The notes under the pieces were generated by a model. That model had not been told where the DNA came from, made no database searches, and saw only the letters and a list, made by a program, of their open reading frames with translations. From positions 310,001 to 374,000 of the forward strand of contig JALLLT010000016.1 of assembly GCA_025266875.1 (NCBI GenBank): a stretch of 64,000 bases of DNA, read 5' to 3'. The first letter of the stretch is position 1; each line of letters opens with the position of its first letter. This document shows, one piece after another, positions 22,196 to 34,600 of the stretch. Source of the stretch: Fennellomyces sp. T-0311 (Eukaryota > Mucoromycota > Mucoromycetes > Mucorales > Lichtheimiaceae). A program made the translations under genes and the position numbers.

Positions 22196-23292
22196 ATGAC
22201 TTTCAAGGCCGTGATCTTTGATATTGGTATTAGCACATCCTCCATCATGCATGCAAGTTTGCTGAATGTTGCATACAGGTGGTGTTTGTGTGGGCTCGCC
22301 CATGGCGGGTATCCATCGATACGAAAAGGAACACGGGCTGCCTAGAAACTACATTAATGTTGCCATGTAACGGGATCCAATTCTTTTCCGCGCTACATGC
22401 CGTTAACCCTCCTATTCAATAGTGTTAAACAGGGCGAAAGTGGTGCCTTCCAGGTAAACCGGGCAGCTGAAATTGACACATGATATTCGTATATCCTAAC
22501 ATCAAAAAGAAACTGGAACGTGGAGAGATCCGCCTTTTGGATTTCTATAAGCAGTTTGGCGAGCAGCTTTCCGATCCCAAGCATAAACAAAGCTACAAAG
22601 AATACTTGCAAAAGTCGGGCAAACGTAACGTATCCGTCATGATGCACGCTTAACAAGCAATGCTGAACTGTGAAATAGCTGTGCCTGATGTTATACCCGA
22701 TGTCAAGGTGGACGGAAAGGCCCTGTGGACCAAAATGATGGATGAGACCGACAATGTAGACCAAAAAGTGTTTCATGCAATTCAAAAATTGAAGGGTAAC
22801 GTTGCCGTCACCGCACAGGGGTCGTGTCTTACTTATATTCTTGCAGAGAGCGGACGCTTCAAGGTTGCTGCGTTGACCAACAACAGCGAGACCGCCCAAG
22901 ACCAGCACAAGACTTCGGATACTTTGCGCGAAACCTTTGACTTTTTCGTCGAGTCCAAGGTCGTTGGCCTCCGGTAAATGATTATTTATTTATTTTTTGT
23001 GGAATGATCGAGCCACTGACCTTTTTCACAGTAAACCTGATCCCAACTTTTTCTTGCATGCTTGCAAGGTCATTGGGGTCGAACCTCACGAAGCCATCTT
23101 TCTCGATGACATTGGCATGAACCTTCGTGCTGCCAAGAAGCTCGGCATGACCACGATTCGTAAGCTGAGCTGCACGGTGGTTGATGGTGGTGTACTAAAT
23201 CTAGTTTATTAGAGGTACAAATGGGACGCTCGGAAGAAGCTATCAAGCAGCTGGAGTCGTACGTCAATTTGGATTTGCACAGCAAGCTGTAA
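22196..23292 (+). CDS. HAD-superfamily hydrolase, epoxide-hydrolase N-terminal/ACAD10-like
   Basis: Predicted phosphatase-like HAD protein of about 240 residues; substrate unknown. Exon 1 gives MTFKAVIFDI and, after splicing, GGVCVGSPMAGIHRYEKEHG, which is motif I. The second Asp of the usual DxD is Gly here, as in the soluble epoxide hydrolase-like/ACAD10 branch. Later parts are a helical cap (RLLDFYKQFGEQLSDPKHKQ, ALWTKMMDETDNVDQ), motif II (VAALTNNSET), motif III Lys (RKPDPNFFLHACKV) and motif IV (AIFLDDIGMNLRAAKKLGM). The protein ends EEAIKQLESYVNLDLHSKL. All four HAD motifs are present, so the fold is secure, but a missing acid-base Asp may mean weak or altered phosphatase activity. It converges with the LOG gene, 13 bases between stops. 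Middle splice sites are approximate. Confidence 0.8.
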
Positions 23293-23305
23293 AAAAAAAT
23301 AAAGT

Positions 23306-24243
23306 CTAAGTCATGTCGCGTCCGCTCTTTCCATCCTCTGTCTTGACCCAGTCGAGCCCGTAGCGGCCGCTGGGAGCCTCGTACTTCTTGAGCGCATCCA
23401 ACAGCTCTTCTATTGTGTTGCACAGGACAAAAATACGGGAAGTGTCCTGGCGAATGAATTTTTCTGCAGAAAATGTGAGCCATGGCGCCATCGTTCCACG
23501 TGGTAGCAGTACCTTCAACGCAAGAGTCGATCCACTTTACGAGAAGGTCATAGTATCCGTTGATGTTCAGCAGCAGAATGGGCTTGGAGTGGATGTTGAG
23601 TTGCGACCAGGTGATCATTTCCAGCATCTCCTCTACGAATTGCGTGACGACGGATGAGTCATTTGCTGCTGCGGTAACGATAAGACTTACCCGCCGTGCC
23701 GAAACCGCCAGGAAGTACCACAAACGCATCGGACTGAAATATCCCTTATTAGATCGGGCAACAAAGATAGCATGTACATTGGAGATATGTGTTACCAGAT
23801 CACCCATGGTCTTCTTGCGCGTGTGCATGTCCGGGACAACAATGGTTTCGCTGGCAATCTGCTTGCTGCCATGGCGAAAGAGTGGTTCAGGCACGATGCC
23901 CTTAACGTGACCTCCATGATCGATCACGCCGCGAGCAACAGCACCCATCACACCCACCGAGCCGCCACCTAATTGAGTCAATTAGATAACCGAGCCATAA
24001 GTCGACAAGTGCGTCTGAATACCATAGACGAGAGTGTACTTGTTTTCGGCAAATGCCTTGCCGAGTGCTATCAACAGAGGGCTGTTAGCAGCTTGAAAGT
24101 TGACAAGACAGGTGTCGGTTACCAGACGCTTGCTGCACATAAGCTGGATCGCCACCTGAACTTGATCCACAAAACACGCAAATGCTCTCGACTTCTTTTG
24201 ATCGAGCGACGGGTTGGGTCAATGAGGGCAATGAGGTGTTCAT
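23306..24243 (-). CDS. LOG family protein (lysine decarboxylase-like fold)
   Basis: Relative of the plant and bacterial LONELY GUY phosphoribohydrolases, which release free cytokinin bases from riboside monophosphates. From the ATG at 24243 (MNTSLPSLTQPVARSKEVES) the protein shows ICVFCGSSSGGDPAYVQQAS, ALGKAFAENKYTLVYG, GGGSVGVMGAVARGVIDHGG and the signature DAFVVLPGGFGTAEEMLEMI (PGGxGTxxE). The end is IRQDTSRIFVLCNTIEELLD plus a charged tail. Four or five exons, about 250 residues. The open frame running upstream to 24378 lacks the family start and overlaps the PIG-S promoter. The fold assignment is firm; true activity may be AMP or CMP phosphoribohydrolysis rather than cytokinin release. 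Divergent from PIG-S by 138 bases. Confidence 0.85.
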
Positions 24244-24381
24244 TGTTCGAAGAAGAAAAAAGAGAGGGCCGTTAGGTCTCTGTGTCACTTTTTTAAATGC
24301 TCGGTCGAACGTTGGTCCGTTTTTCTTTTTGTGAAAGGCGCTGCATTTTTTTTTGAACGGCGTTCCACTTTCTGCCATTAC

Positions 24382-26403
24382 ATGAGTACGCGTTTGGTAT
24401 TGGCTTCATTCTGGGCCTTCTTTCTAATTGGCCTTCCATTCTGGTGGAAGACAACCGAGGTTTACAGGGCCAATCTCCCATTCGCTGAAATAGAAGCCTG
24501 GCACACGGGCCAAGTACGTTTGGTTACTGTAGATGACAACCACTGGTTACTAATAACAATAAGAACAGAGCTGCAACTTTGTGTTCCCCACCACATTCGT
24601 TATCCATATACCCCAATCAGTACCCATCGGCCACGATCGAGCCGAAACTTTGCAGCAGCGTCTGTCGACCCAGTTCAACCAACGATCATCGTGTGCAGCA
24701 TTCCCGATTCACGTAAAGTATCAAACCTGGGACCAAGGTTAGCACCCCCTCGCTTTCTGCCACGCCCCAATTAAACCGTAGAAAAAAGATGTAGATAAAC
24801 TGGCAAGCCAGCACCGCAATGCACCCATTGGCCACTACCATATCATTATTGACACAGCTGCATCATCATCCATCGCGTACAATGTAACCGTCGGAAATGC
24901 TCGCACCAGCGTCGTACAAATGGATGACATATCCAACGGTAACTTGGCGCCCCACATTTACATTGACGTACTGATCCCCGTACTACAGATAAAGTGGAAA
25001 CGGCTGTGTTTACGTTGGCACAGATGATCTTTGGCGATGAGTACGAGACTCTGGGCCGAACTGCCTGTCAATCAGACCAAATCCGCGATCGGGTAAGTGG
25101 GCTGCTCGTATCTTGCTTTGGAGCAAGAAATAACGAGCATTGTCTATAGAACGATATGAGCAGCATGCGCGCATTGAAGTATTCCCCGCGATACCAAGTG
25201 ACGTTCAGTCTGATGAACAAGGACCCTTCACGCTTACTCGTGGACTGGGATATTCAAGATGCGGTGAAGAGTAGGTGAACCATAGCGTTGTGTGATGCGT
25301 AGACACTTATGCAAAGCCATTAGGTTACATCTATCCACTCCTCCGAGAGTTATCCATGTTCTCCAATTTCACCGTTGACTCTCAAATCCAGCATTACGCA
25401 TCCTTGTCTACAAAGCCCCATTACCGGGAGCGCGAAGGCAAAGCCGGCTATTACTACTTGAATCCGGAGAATCTCCCGCATTTTATCAACTCGGCCGATT
25501 GGAACTTGGGTAAAATTGCATCAAAGCTAGAATGTTGCGCATGAGAAGCTTACCTGGATAACTAGCTTCCACTATATCATCACATGCTACCATCAACTTT
25601 CTTTTGTACGTACCTTCTCCAGATGAACGACTGTGGATCCATGACAAACAAGGTATGAGCCTACCATGGTACTTTTGTTGCTACCATAATAACATATGCG
25701 TATCCAGGACGACCGGTACCAGGCAACGCATTTTCAATCCCTGGTTGGGGTGGCGTTGTCATCAAGAATCCACCGGCGCCACATACGCTTGGTAATGACC
25801 ATAATTTCATGATGGACAAGAAACGACTACAGCCTGTGATGCGCATCTTTGTATCACAACTTCGAAGCTTGCTGGGAATCCAAGACTTTTCATCAGTAAA
25901 AGTAAGGTAGTCTCATCTCGATTCTGACGTAGATGGGCTAATGCTCTTTATAGACGCACGAATTTGATGTGACGTTCATGACGGCACCACAAACGGGCAT
26001 CACTTCGCTAGAAAAAGATGCACTGATCCGAAGACGCACAGTCGAAAATATCGTGAATGCCGCATCAACGCTCAAATCGCTGGCACAGCTTGTGACAGAA
26101 ATTCCCAATATGGTGGTGCTCGATCACATTGCGCTGCAGGTACAGGAATCACTGCATGCACTTGAACTCGGGTGCCATGCATTGCAAGCAGCAGAGTATG
26201 ACACTGCCCTGCGTCACTCCATCCACGCCATTGAGCTGGCCGAGGAAGCCTTCTTCAACCCAACCATGGTGTCCATGCTCTACTTTCCCGACGAGCACAA
26301 GTACGCCATTTACATGCCACTCTTTGTGCCCATCTCAGTCCCGCTGATCATGACGGTAATCAAGAACATCAAGACATCCAGAGCAAAGAGCAAAACAGAA
26401 TAA
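24382..26403 (+). CDS. GPI17: GPI transamidase subunit PIG-S/Gpi17
   Basis: Part of the ER complex that attaches GPI anchors to proteins. The N-terminus (MSTRLVLASFWAFFLIGLPF) is a membrane helix followed by the PIG-S hallmark WWKTTEVYRANLPFAEIEAW. Later exons give SCNFVFPTTFVIHIPQSV, YQVTFSLMNKDPSRLLVDWD, FSNFTVDSQIQHYASLS, the conserved IPGWGGVVIKNPP, LRSLLGIQDF and helical segments (HALQAAEYDTALRHSIHAIE), ending in a second membrane helix (YMPLFVPISVPLIMTVI) and a lysine-rich cytosolic tail. About 560 residues, with at least seven short introns. Both membrane helices are in the expected places. It converges on AGC1 (177 bases). Confidence 0.9.
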
Positions 26404-26580
26404 ATAATAAAGTAGCGATCTGTAAAACGTTTTATATCTATCAGAGAAGGACAATGGAGGGGGGGATGAACATACACGCATAACGTACACACACACACAC
26501 ACGAGTGAGTAAAATAGAACAAAAACATCAAGAGGGAAAGAGAGAGAGAGGATGAATGAAGTGGAGGTATATATATAAAT

Positions 26581-28715
26581 CTACGCCTTGGGTGGAGGAG
26601 CCTTGTACACTCCAAATCTATAATCGAGGTCTAGGAGCATCTTGAGAGCGTTTCTTGATCGAAGAGGACCAAAGCCCTTCTCCTGGTCAGGCACAGGGTT
26701 GCTTGTGGTACCCGTGGTGGCAGCATGGCTACCGGGCAGAGGGAATGATTGATGCAGGATTTCATACACGGTCAATGTAACACCAAATTGAGGCGATGAT
26801 CGGAAGATTCTTGCTGGACCACCCTTGAAGAATGCCTTGAAGCCTTCCTCCTTCATGATTTTGCGGGCAGCATCGGCAATGCCATTGTATGAAGTCTGGC
26901 CAGAGCGGGCTTCGACCTGAAGACGCGTCTTGATGACATCGGCGGGCGTGGTAAAGTAGGCAGCAGGCATACCAGCGATAGCACCGGCCATCAGCAGTTC
27001 GGTGATGGTCAATTTGTGGTTGGGACCTTCGTGGAACAGATCGCGCTTCAAATGGGCGTACGCAGGGAAATAGATGGCAGAGAAAGGAACATCACGCAAG
27101 AGACATGCGCTGGCTCCCTTGTACAAACCGACAATACCCAAATGCTTCACAATCCAAATGGCTGAACGACGTGGTACACCGCTGTTCTTGGCCTGTTCAC
27201 CTTGCACCTGCAGTCGAATTTTGACGATCTCCAATGGATTGGTGAAAACCTAATAAAACCTTAAATTAGGATTTTTCCCCACACAATATATGGCACTTGC
27301 TACTTACGACTTGAGAACCACCAGCAGCACCACCAGCTATCATCTCTTGCCAGAACTTGATTTCGCCAGTGTCCTTGTTGATGAATTTGCTACGGACAAA
27401 GTCGTTCACTGTCAATTTGATCGCCTTTTCTGGAGCGACACCCTAACACACACACACATGATCACTTAGCAACCCGAAGCATGACCAATTTGTCACCATG
27501 ACAAAAAAAACTTACGACAAGCTGAGGACCCAGACCACGGTACAAACCAGCGAAACCTTCGTTCTTGATGACCTTTTTGAAGCAGTCCAAGCTGTTCTTG
27601 TAGAGCAATTCACCAACGACCTTGGAACGCTGGTTCTGCATGCGGGTCTTGACCAAATCAATGGGATAGACGGCCGTAGCACCCACGGCACCGGCAATGG
27701 AGCCGAGAAGGAACGAATAGGCGTTTTCGAGGACTTCGAAAAGGAAGCTGGACTTTTTGCTGGCCTGTGCATCAATCGGAACAGCAGGCTCTGGTTCCGG
27801 GTGCGTCCAGCGGGGATCCAAGATTTTCCCGAAATCTTCAAGGCTGAGTGTACCTGACTTGCCGTCGACGCCAGCAAAATGGAAGATAACATCGGCCTCC
27901 ATGGGTGTGAAGACCGAGTAGCGGCTCAACTGAGCAGCCTGGTTCAGAAAGTCGGCCTTGGTGATCTTTTTGGTCGGGCTTTCATCGATGGCCTTGCGAA
28001 TAACGGCCTCGACCATATCGATATTGCGAATCACGTTGTGGAACGCCACGACATTGGAGAACGTGATTTTGTTACCGCTGCCGGCATACAGATTGCAGAG
28101 GGTGGGCAGGTGGTCGATAACATGGTCAGATAGTTTGTGCTGGGCAGTATCGAGGATGATGCGCTTAAAGTTCTCGGGCTCAATGAAACCCGACTGCTCC
28201 TTGTCGTAATGCTTGAACTCTTGACGGAGCCGTTCGCCCTGCAATCCCTTGAGCAGTTGCGAGAACTCCTCATAGCTCAGTTCGTGATGCCCCTCTTTTG
28301 TTCCAATGTACAGCTTCAGCCAGTCGCAGTCAAAATCGAATGGAACCACATCCTTGGGCATGTTGCTCGACAGAACGTTCTTGAACTGATCGAACGTAAT
28401 CTTGCCGCTGCCATTGACGTCAAACAGTCGAAACGCAATCTCGTATTCCGCATCAGGCTTCGACAGTAGATTCTGAAAGATGACAAAATCTTCAAACGAA
28501 ACCAAACCCTTCTTGGACTTGTCGGCTACCTTGAACAGCAGCCCAAACTGCTCTCGCTGGATCTTTTTAAAGTCTTCGCCAGGTGCGGTGGCGGCCAGAA
28601 AGTCGTCCTCGGTCATGTAGCGCTCGTTCTCCTTCTCGACCGAGGCATGTTTGTAGAAGAGTCGACGGTACTGCTCCGATCGGCCCACGTTGGATGGGAT
28701 GTCTTTGGTGGCCAT
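26581..28715 (-). CDS. AGC1: Mitochondrial aspartate/glutamate carrier with EF-hand domain
   Basis: Inner-membrane carrier exchanging aspartate and glutamate, part of the malate-aspartate shuttle. The ~665-residue protein has two halves. The N-terminal ~320 residues hold EF-hand-like repeats facing the intermembrane space ([53 protein letters not shown]), as in aralar/citrin. The C-terminal half has three carrier repeats with PX[DE]XX[KR] motifs: [29 protein letters not shown] and [17 protein letters not shown]. Introns lie near 27240-27310 and 27445-27515. The tail is [20 protein letters not shown]. Yeast Agc1 lacks functional EF-hands, so this longer version resembles the filamentous-fungal and animal type. 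The ATG at 28715 follows an A-rich leader. Confidence 0.93.
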
Positions 28716-31700
28716 GACGCGCTATTAGAGAAAAAAAGAGAGTGGAGCAGGTTCAAAAAGAAGGTAAAAGGGGAAAAAAAAAAGATGGGACGCGTTGACT
28801 GGCGCTGCTGTCGGAGGGAATTACAAACGCAAGGCCGGCGGTCCCACAAAAAAAAAAAGCTATCCAATCGTGGGGTTCCGCACCCTCGGGTGTTCATCAA
28901 CTTTATCGCGTCTGCCACCCCCAAAAGGCAACAGCAATCGCCATGGGGACCAACTGGTTGCTGTGGTTGCAAATAGGTCTTACTCAAAGGATCCCGGTGC
29001 TGGTGAATTTGTTAAAATTTATCAGCCCCTAATTCTGATAATCTCCCGTTCCATGTGCAGCCTTGCAAATCCTGAAACTGCCAAATACGGTAAATATCCG
29101 GAATCCCATTCACATGAAACACGTGAATTAATACCACGCCCAATCACGCACTGCCTTTGCAACTGTGAGTCGCGCCGCCATTCGTGCCCTGAATGGATGC
29201 GGGGTTTAGCAATGGGCACCACCCTATATATAATCAGCCGACGTGCAGCCATGTGGATTCATGGCATGCAAAAGAGAAAACAAGCTTTCTGCATAGCTAG
29301 AACATCCCTTCGGCGGGTGAATGTTTTAGTCGATGATTCATTCAGCGGCCGTGACAACAATAGAACTCAAGACAGCTCGCCATGTGCAACCTTTCACCGT
29401 GAGAGTTTTTAGTCAGCGCACCTTAACGCGTCAGACTCAAGTTGACACGGATGATTGGCGGATAAATATTTTCTCCTCCTGGCTCGCCATTTGCTTTTTG
29501 TCATCCTGCTATTGTTTTTCAGGGATCCTGGCTTATCTCTCCACAGCAAGCCATGGCTACTCTCAAAGACAATCATGTGATTGTACCCTACCTTTCCTGT
29601 TTTACTGATCCGCAATCCCTCAACGAAGTACTCAAGCGGAGCAAAAGCCATCATGTTTCAGATCTCAGGGTGCATATTTCGACGAAGAGCCAGCCAATGA
29701 TATTCACATCGCGTCGAGTAAACATCATCGACAGATCATGGATATCCATCAAGAAGTCAAACCGTCTTTTCGGAAAGCCTGAATTTAAGTCATGTCTGGG
29801 ACTATTCACGTAGAGCTTACAGCAATTGCAGTACGCAACCCTTAAATATCACCGTGCGCTGGAATGGGCCTTTTCGACCGGTGGCTTGGAAACTGGGTGG
29901 TTGACCAATTTTTCGTTTCGTGCGGGCAAAAAAAATTACACGCGCTCTGGACATCGTCGGAAGAACATTTCCCGCTCTCTAACTTATTGCAGGAAGCCAT
30001 AAGTCGTAGCTATGGTCCAGAAATTGAAAACACGTTAGTGGATCGACGTTATTCAACATATACAGTCCCGCAAAATCACATTCGCTACAACGTAATATAT
30101 ATCTGATTGAAAAACAAATGTTCGTTTTGAAACGTCACTTCCAAATTCCATTTTCGCCTCGTGTTGATCAAAACTTTTCTGGTGTTGTCAACTCAATTAC
30201 GTTCTCTTCTCTCCTTCACCTTTCACCAAATCATTTCGTCTTCCCACCGTCTCTTTCATCGAGCGTACTCAAAAGGTCTGAAGAAAGAAAAACCTCACTT
30301 GTCAACATATTCCTTTGATTTGCTTTCCCAAGGCATGATTCATATAGCTCTTAAGCTTACAACGAAGTCTAATTATACTGCATCATGGGCATGTACAGGA
30401 AATCAAAATAACTCTGTATAATACATATTTATTACTGCGTCATTTAGTCTTGTCAAGCTCCTACGTACTTTAAGATGCAGCCGCGAAGAAGGACATTCCC
30501 TTTGAATGAACCTGCTGTACTGCGATTGTCCGCAACTTTTATAAGACCGGATCTTATATGATACTGCTCAAGTCTCTGTGAAGGGAAAATACAATCTACT
30601 CACAAAACTGGATGACTTCTATACTAAGCTTACACTAGCGAGGTTACTTGCAATCTTTATATATTGCTTCCAGATATTGGTAAAAGTAACTACTTTCTGA
30701 ATGAGGAGATCATAAGACGCTACTTTCCCAATGGATCTCTTTAAGCGGTCATCACCAGAGAGGATACGTATAACTCACCCCAGCCTGATAATTTTTTTCC
30801 GAGTCGTCAGTGCTTTCAAATGTGTGCGGGTCAGTTTTACTCGTATACATACGCTGATGCCAACTCCCTTTAATATATCAAGTGATCATGAAGTGTAAGA
30901 AGAGAGGAAAGACTGATGTATAACCGGAGTCACAGATGACATAGAACGTAATCATGACGGACTGTTGTAAGTGTAATGGCTCGACTGACCCATTGGTGAC
31001 ATTTAACAAGCTTTCCATTGTAAAAAAGTTACTGATTCGAACACAGTTCAAGCTAGAGCTAGAATAATATGGTTACAACCACTGCCCAGTCATCTTCCTC
31101 CAATGCGAACAACACCCAGCTCTGTTTTCTCAGTGGCAAAGCCATGTTAATGAAAGCATGTTAAGAGTGCGATCGATAACAGCGAAACTTCCCCTCCCAG
31201 TTTTCACCAATTGTTAAATGCAGGTCAAACAAAGGTAGAATAATCTATGCAGGTAAGCATGGCCTTTATATATTACCACTTATCGACACATACATACAGA
31301 GTAGGAAGCTCCGAGCGAAACTACGCATACAGCGAGTCAACAGATTATCCACTGCTCCTTGCGGGTTCATGTAATATTCGGATAAATCGATATACATTAC
31401 TTCCGTTGCCCATGGGCTACTTTATAACATCTCGAGATGATCGCACCGATGTATTGACGATGGTGAAAATGGTGAAAATGAATTGATATTTCCGACATAC
31501 CAGTTACAATATGCCATGCAACGCCGACTTATTAACCTGTAACAGAGCTAGCGAATTATTTACGAGTTAACGAATTCATGTTGCTAATGTCATTTCATTT
31601 GCAAATACGCACTATTTACACTTTCTGGTGTGTGTCGTGTCGGTTGGCTCATAAGCGAAAATAACATTATTAGTTTTACTCATTGCAGGCGACGCATTTG

Positions 31701-34600
31701 GACACTCCGGATTGTTTCGACAACAGCTCGCTTATGCAGTTGTGAAAAATATAACATCATCCTCATTTTCCACATGCGTATGTTGAAAAAGCTGCCACCG
31801 TGTTCGTAACGACTTATGGAATAGAACTCAAAAATTATAAAACACATATCAACTGGATGAGTCCTATAAAATAGCAGCAACGCGACACGATCAAGGTGGG
31901 AATAGTATGCTCTTACTAAAACACGATGACAGAGCAAAGCAAAGCGGAATAGTTTAGCACCGTTTGATGATAAAAGTGAGGGTGGAGATACTTGTTATAT
32001 GCTGGCCGATATCGCCTATATTACCGCCACAAGTTTTCGTACTATGCCAGTAGTCGTTACCTTCATTTAATGTATCGGATCTACAGCAACAGAGGGACAG
32101 GTCTCTGGAGAAAGTACAGACTGGTACGAAAATTGTCATACGTATATGCAAGTGACCCAGAAAGTCGAACTCAGGTCGTACCAAGTATCGTAATGCTGCA
32201 TTACATCCAAAAATTGATGCTATTCGGCTGAAAGATTGACATATGTACATAAGAAAAACAAGGAAATGGCCCAGCCAATGAAAAAGAATCCATTTATACA
32301 TTTCCACTACATAGGTAGCTTGAATGCTATACTTTTCTGTGGCGCCATGAATCTAGCAAAGAGGAGAAACGGAAAAAATGCCATAATCGCAAGAGCATTC
32401 CCTTTGCCACCTCTTTAGTTTGCGATAAGCCTGGAACAGAGGTGCATCGCCAGATAAGAACGGCAAAACAGTTGGGGTGCAACGGAAGAATTATCTACTG
32501 CATCGCGAGTTCCTGTGCTTCACCATAATATCTTTTCTAACGTACTATGTCTGTCTATCTGTAAACCTTTTAGTGCTCTAGGTGAATGCTCTTCCGACAT
32601 TCTGCACGCAGTATCCGGCTGTCAAAGTTACGAAGCGTATTATTCAAATTACAATACATATCATATCGAATATATGTCATTGGGAAACACAATCAGCCGG
32701 AGGAGGATTCCCAACTAACGAAGATTGCTCAAACAATAGCAGAGTATATATCAAAGTACTACCGGATGTTAAAGAGAAATATCAATGGATTGGATGTGCA
32801 GGATCAGGCACACAAAAAGACAAATCATTAAGTTGAATCACTCCTTGTAAAAGCAGCAGCCGCTTCACTGAAGTACACCGCTTTAAGAGGCAAATATCCC
32901 ACATAGAAATCGAAATCACTATATAGTATGTTGTACCATAGGGTCTATGGCCACTGGTAAGATTCTAATGTGATGCCGACAATGAATCTCTCATAACATA
33001 CTCAGTGTCCTGCGACCCAAAACACCGAAAGGGAGAAGAGTGAATGATCTGAAAAACCAATCTTGTTAACCACAATGTCACTGTATTCTAATATTGCCCA
33101 AACACTGACGACGGGCCAATAGTATGAATCCAGCGAGAGCTATTTCAAGCAAACAGAGAAAGGTACCGTCGCCCTCTCATCTAAAGTTATCGATCCTCAA
33201 CTTGGACGGTTCCCGAACATATATGATTTCCTAAAGGATCTATTGGACAAAACTAGAAGCGTTGGATGATAATCCAATCATATCCTTTTTTCTTTTCCTT
33301 TACAATTTATCATGTTATCTCGCTCGCACTAGCGTTCACTATAGAGACAAACTCCTGCTTTATTAAATACAAAAAAAACCATTTTATTAGCTCTACGCCT
33401 ATAATTGATATGAATTCCCTACTGGCTCTTACGGTCTTACACACGTATAACGCGCATCACATATTGAGTATTGAAGGGTACAATAGGCATTCCAGTAAAT
33501 GGTAAGCAATCCGGAAAAGTATATCAGCAGTAGAGTGATCCTAGCAGAGATAATATGAACCTTGTGCTCTTTATAGACGAATTGCTATTCTCCATGACAT
33601 ATGGTGTAAGATGCTCCTTAAAGCAATACAGAACGATTCCAGATAGGAATATACGGCAAACATAAACTACGTACTACGTATGTTTAAGCTGGAATAGATT
33701 AACATTTACTAACGTGGTCTATTTCTACCTCTATAGGATTAATTATTTATCCCTATCATTTTGGAGGTTCAAGAGACTTCGCAATACACTCGAGAAAAAG
33801 CATAATCGGTTGAAGAAAGACTACAAGTGATCACAACTCCTTACGACTACCGATCTTTTACTTTGAACATAACTCAACCTGCATCGGCGAACAGCAACGC
33901 ACACAGAAACGTATTGATGCTCATCGGCGGGAGAAAAAATGTGTAGGTAATCCTTGAAAGACTATTAAAGCTGCAGAAAAAACAATTACAAGAGAAGTGT
34001 ACCAAACGATTCAAGCTGGAAGCGAACAAATTTAGGGCACTGAAGCGGTGCATCAACGTGGATGCGCATATATACCCAGTGATAAATGAAAAGCCCAATG
34101 ATGGTTTGAGCTTATGTTCTAATGAGCATTTGCTATCTAGATTGTCGACCGAGACACGAACGCGGCCAAAAAACATGCGGCGCACTGGGATCGCGTATAT
34201 GGAATTGGATGGCCATCCTCCGCCACCTCTCCATCTTCCGCCACCAAATGTAAATGAAATGATAGGCTCCGATTAAAATAGCCACAGCGTTTGTTTTTGG
34301 GTTTGACGGAAGTGTCTGGGCTTGGCCACCCCAGGCATGGAAATCGAGCCCAAATTTAACAGTAGCTTAATACACGCCTATGCTTCCATAAGTTAGCCAG
34401 TTTTAGATCGTATACAGGGCATGCGTTCTTGGATATTAAAAGCTGAAATTTCAATTGTCGAAGCACAATAAGGAATAACTTTTAAAGCAGGTGATCATTT
34501 CGCTAACTGGAACGCTAGATAGAAATTGGCTGTGTCGGCGGAATAAATATTTACCGTACAGTAGGCGATGACAAAGGTGTATTAATCGGAGGTAACGAGT
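28716..34600. other. Long gene-poor region
   Basis: Nearly 5.9 kb of AT-rich sequence with no recognisable protein. The first ~300 bases hold the AGC1 promoter. A TATA-type sequence (TATATATAA) occurs at 29225-29233, some 320 bases before a small open frame at 29553. Open frames of 60-117 codons further on (e.g. 31954-32307 minus, 32582-32836 plus, 33874-34185 minus) have no motif, differ in composition from the real genes, and look like chance. Confidence 0.4.
29553..29813 (+). CDS. Possible small hypothetical gene
   Basis: An 86-codon frame starting MATLKDNHVIVPYLSCFTDP in a good start context (GCCATGG) downstream of a TATA-like element. I do not recognise it. A second frame in the same stretch (about 29672-29770, EEPANDIHIASSKHHRQIMD) also reads like protein, so the true structure may involve an intron or the locus may be a relic. 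Weakly supported. Confidence 0.18.
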   Translation: MATLKDNHVIVPYLSCFTDPQSLNEVLKRSKSHHVSDLRVHISTKSQPMIFTSRRVNIIDRSWISIKKSNRLFGKPEFKSCLGLFT

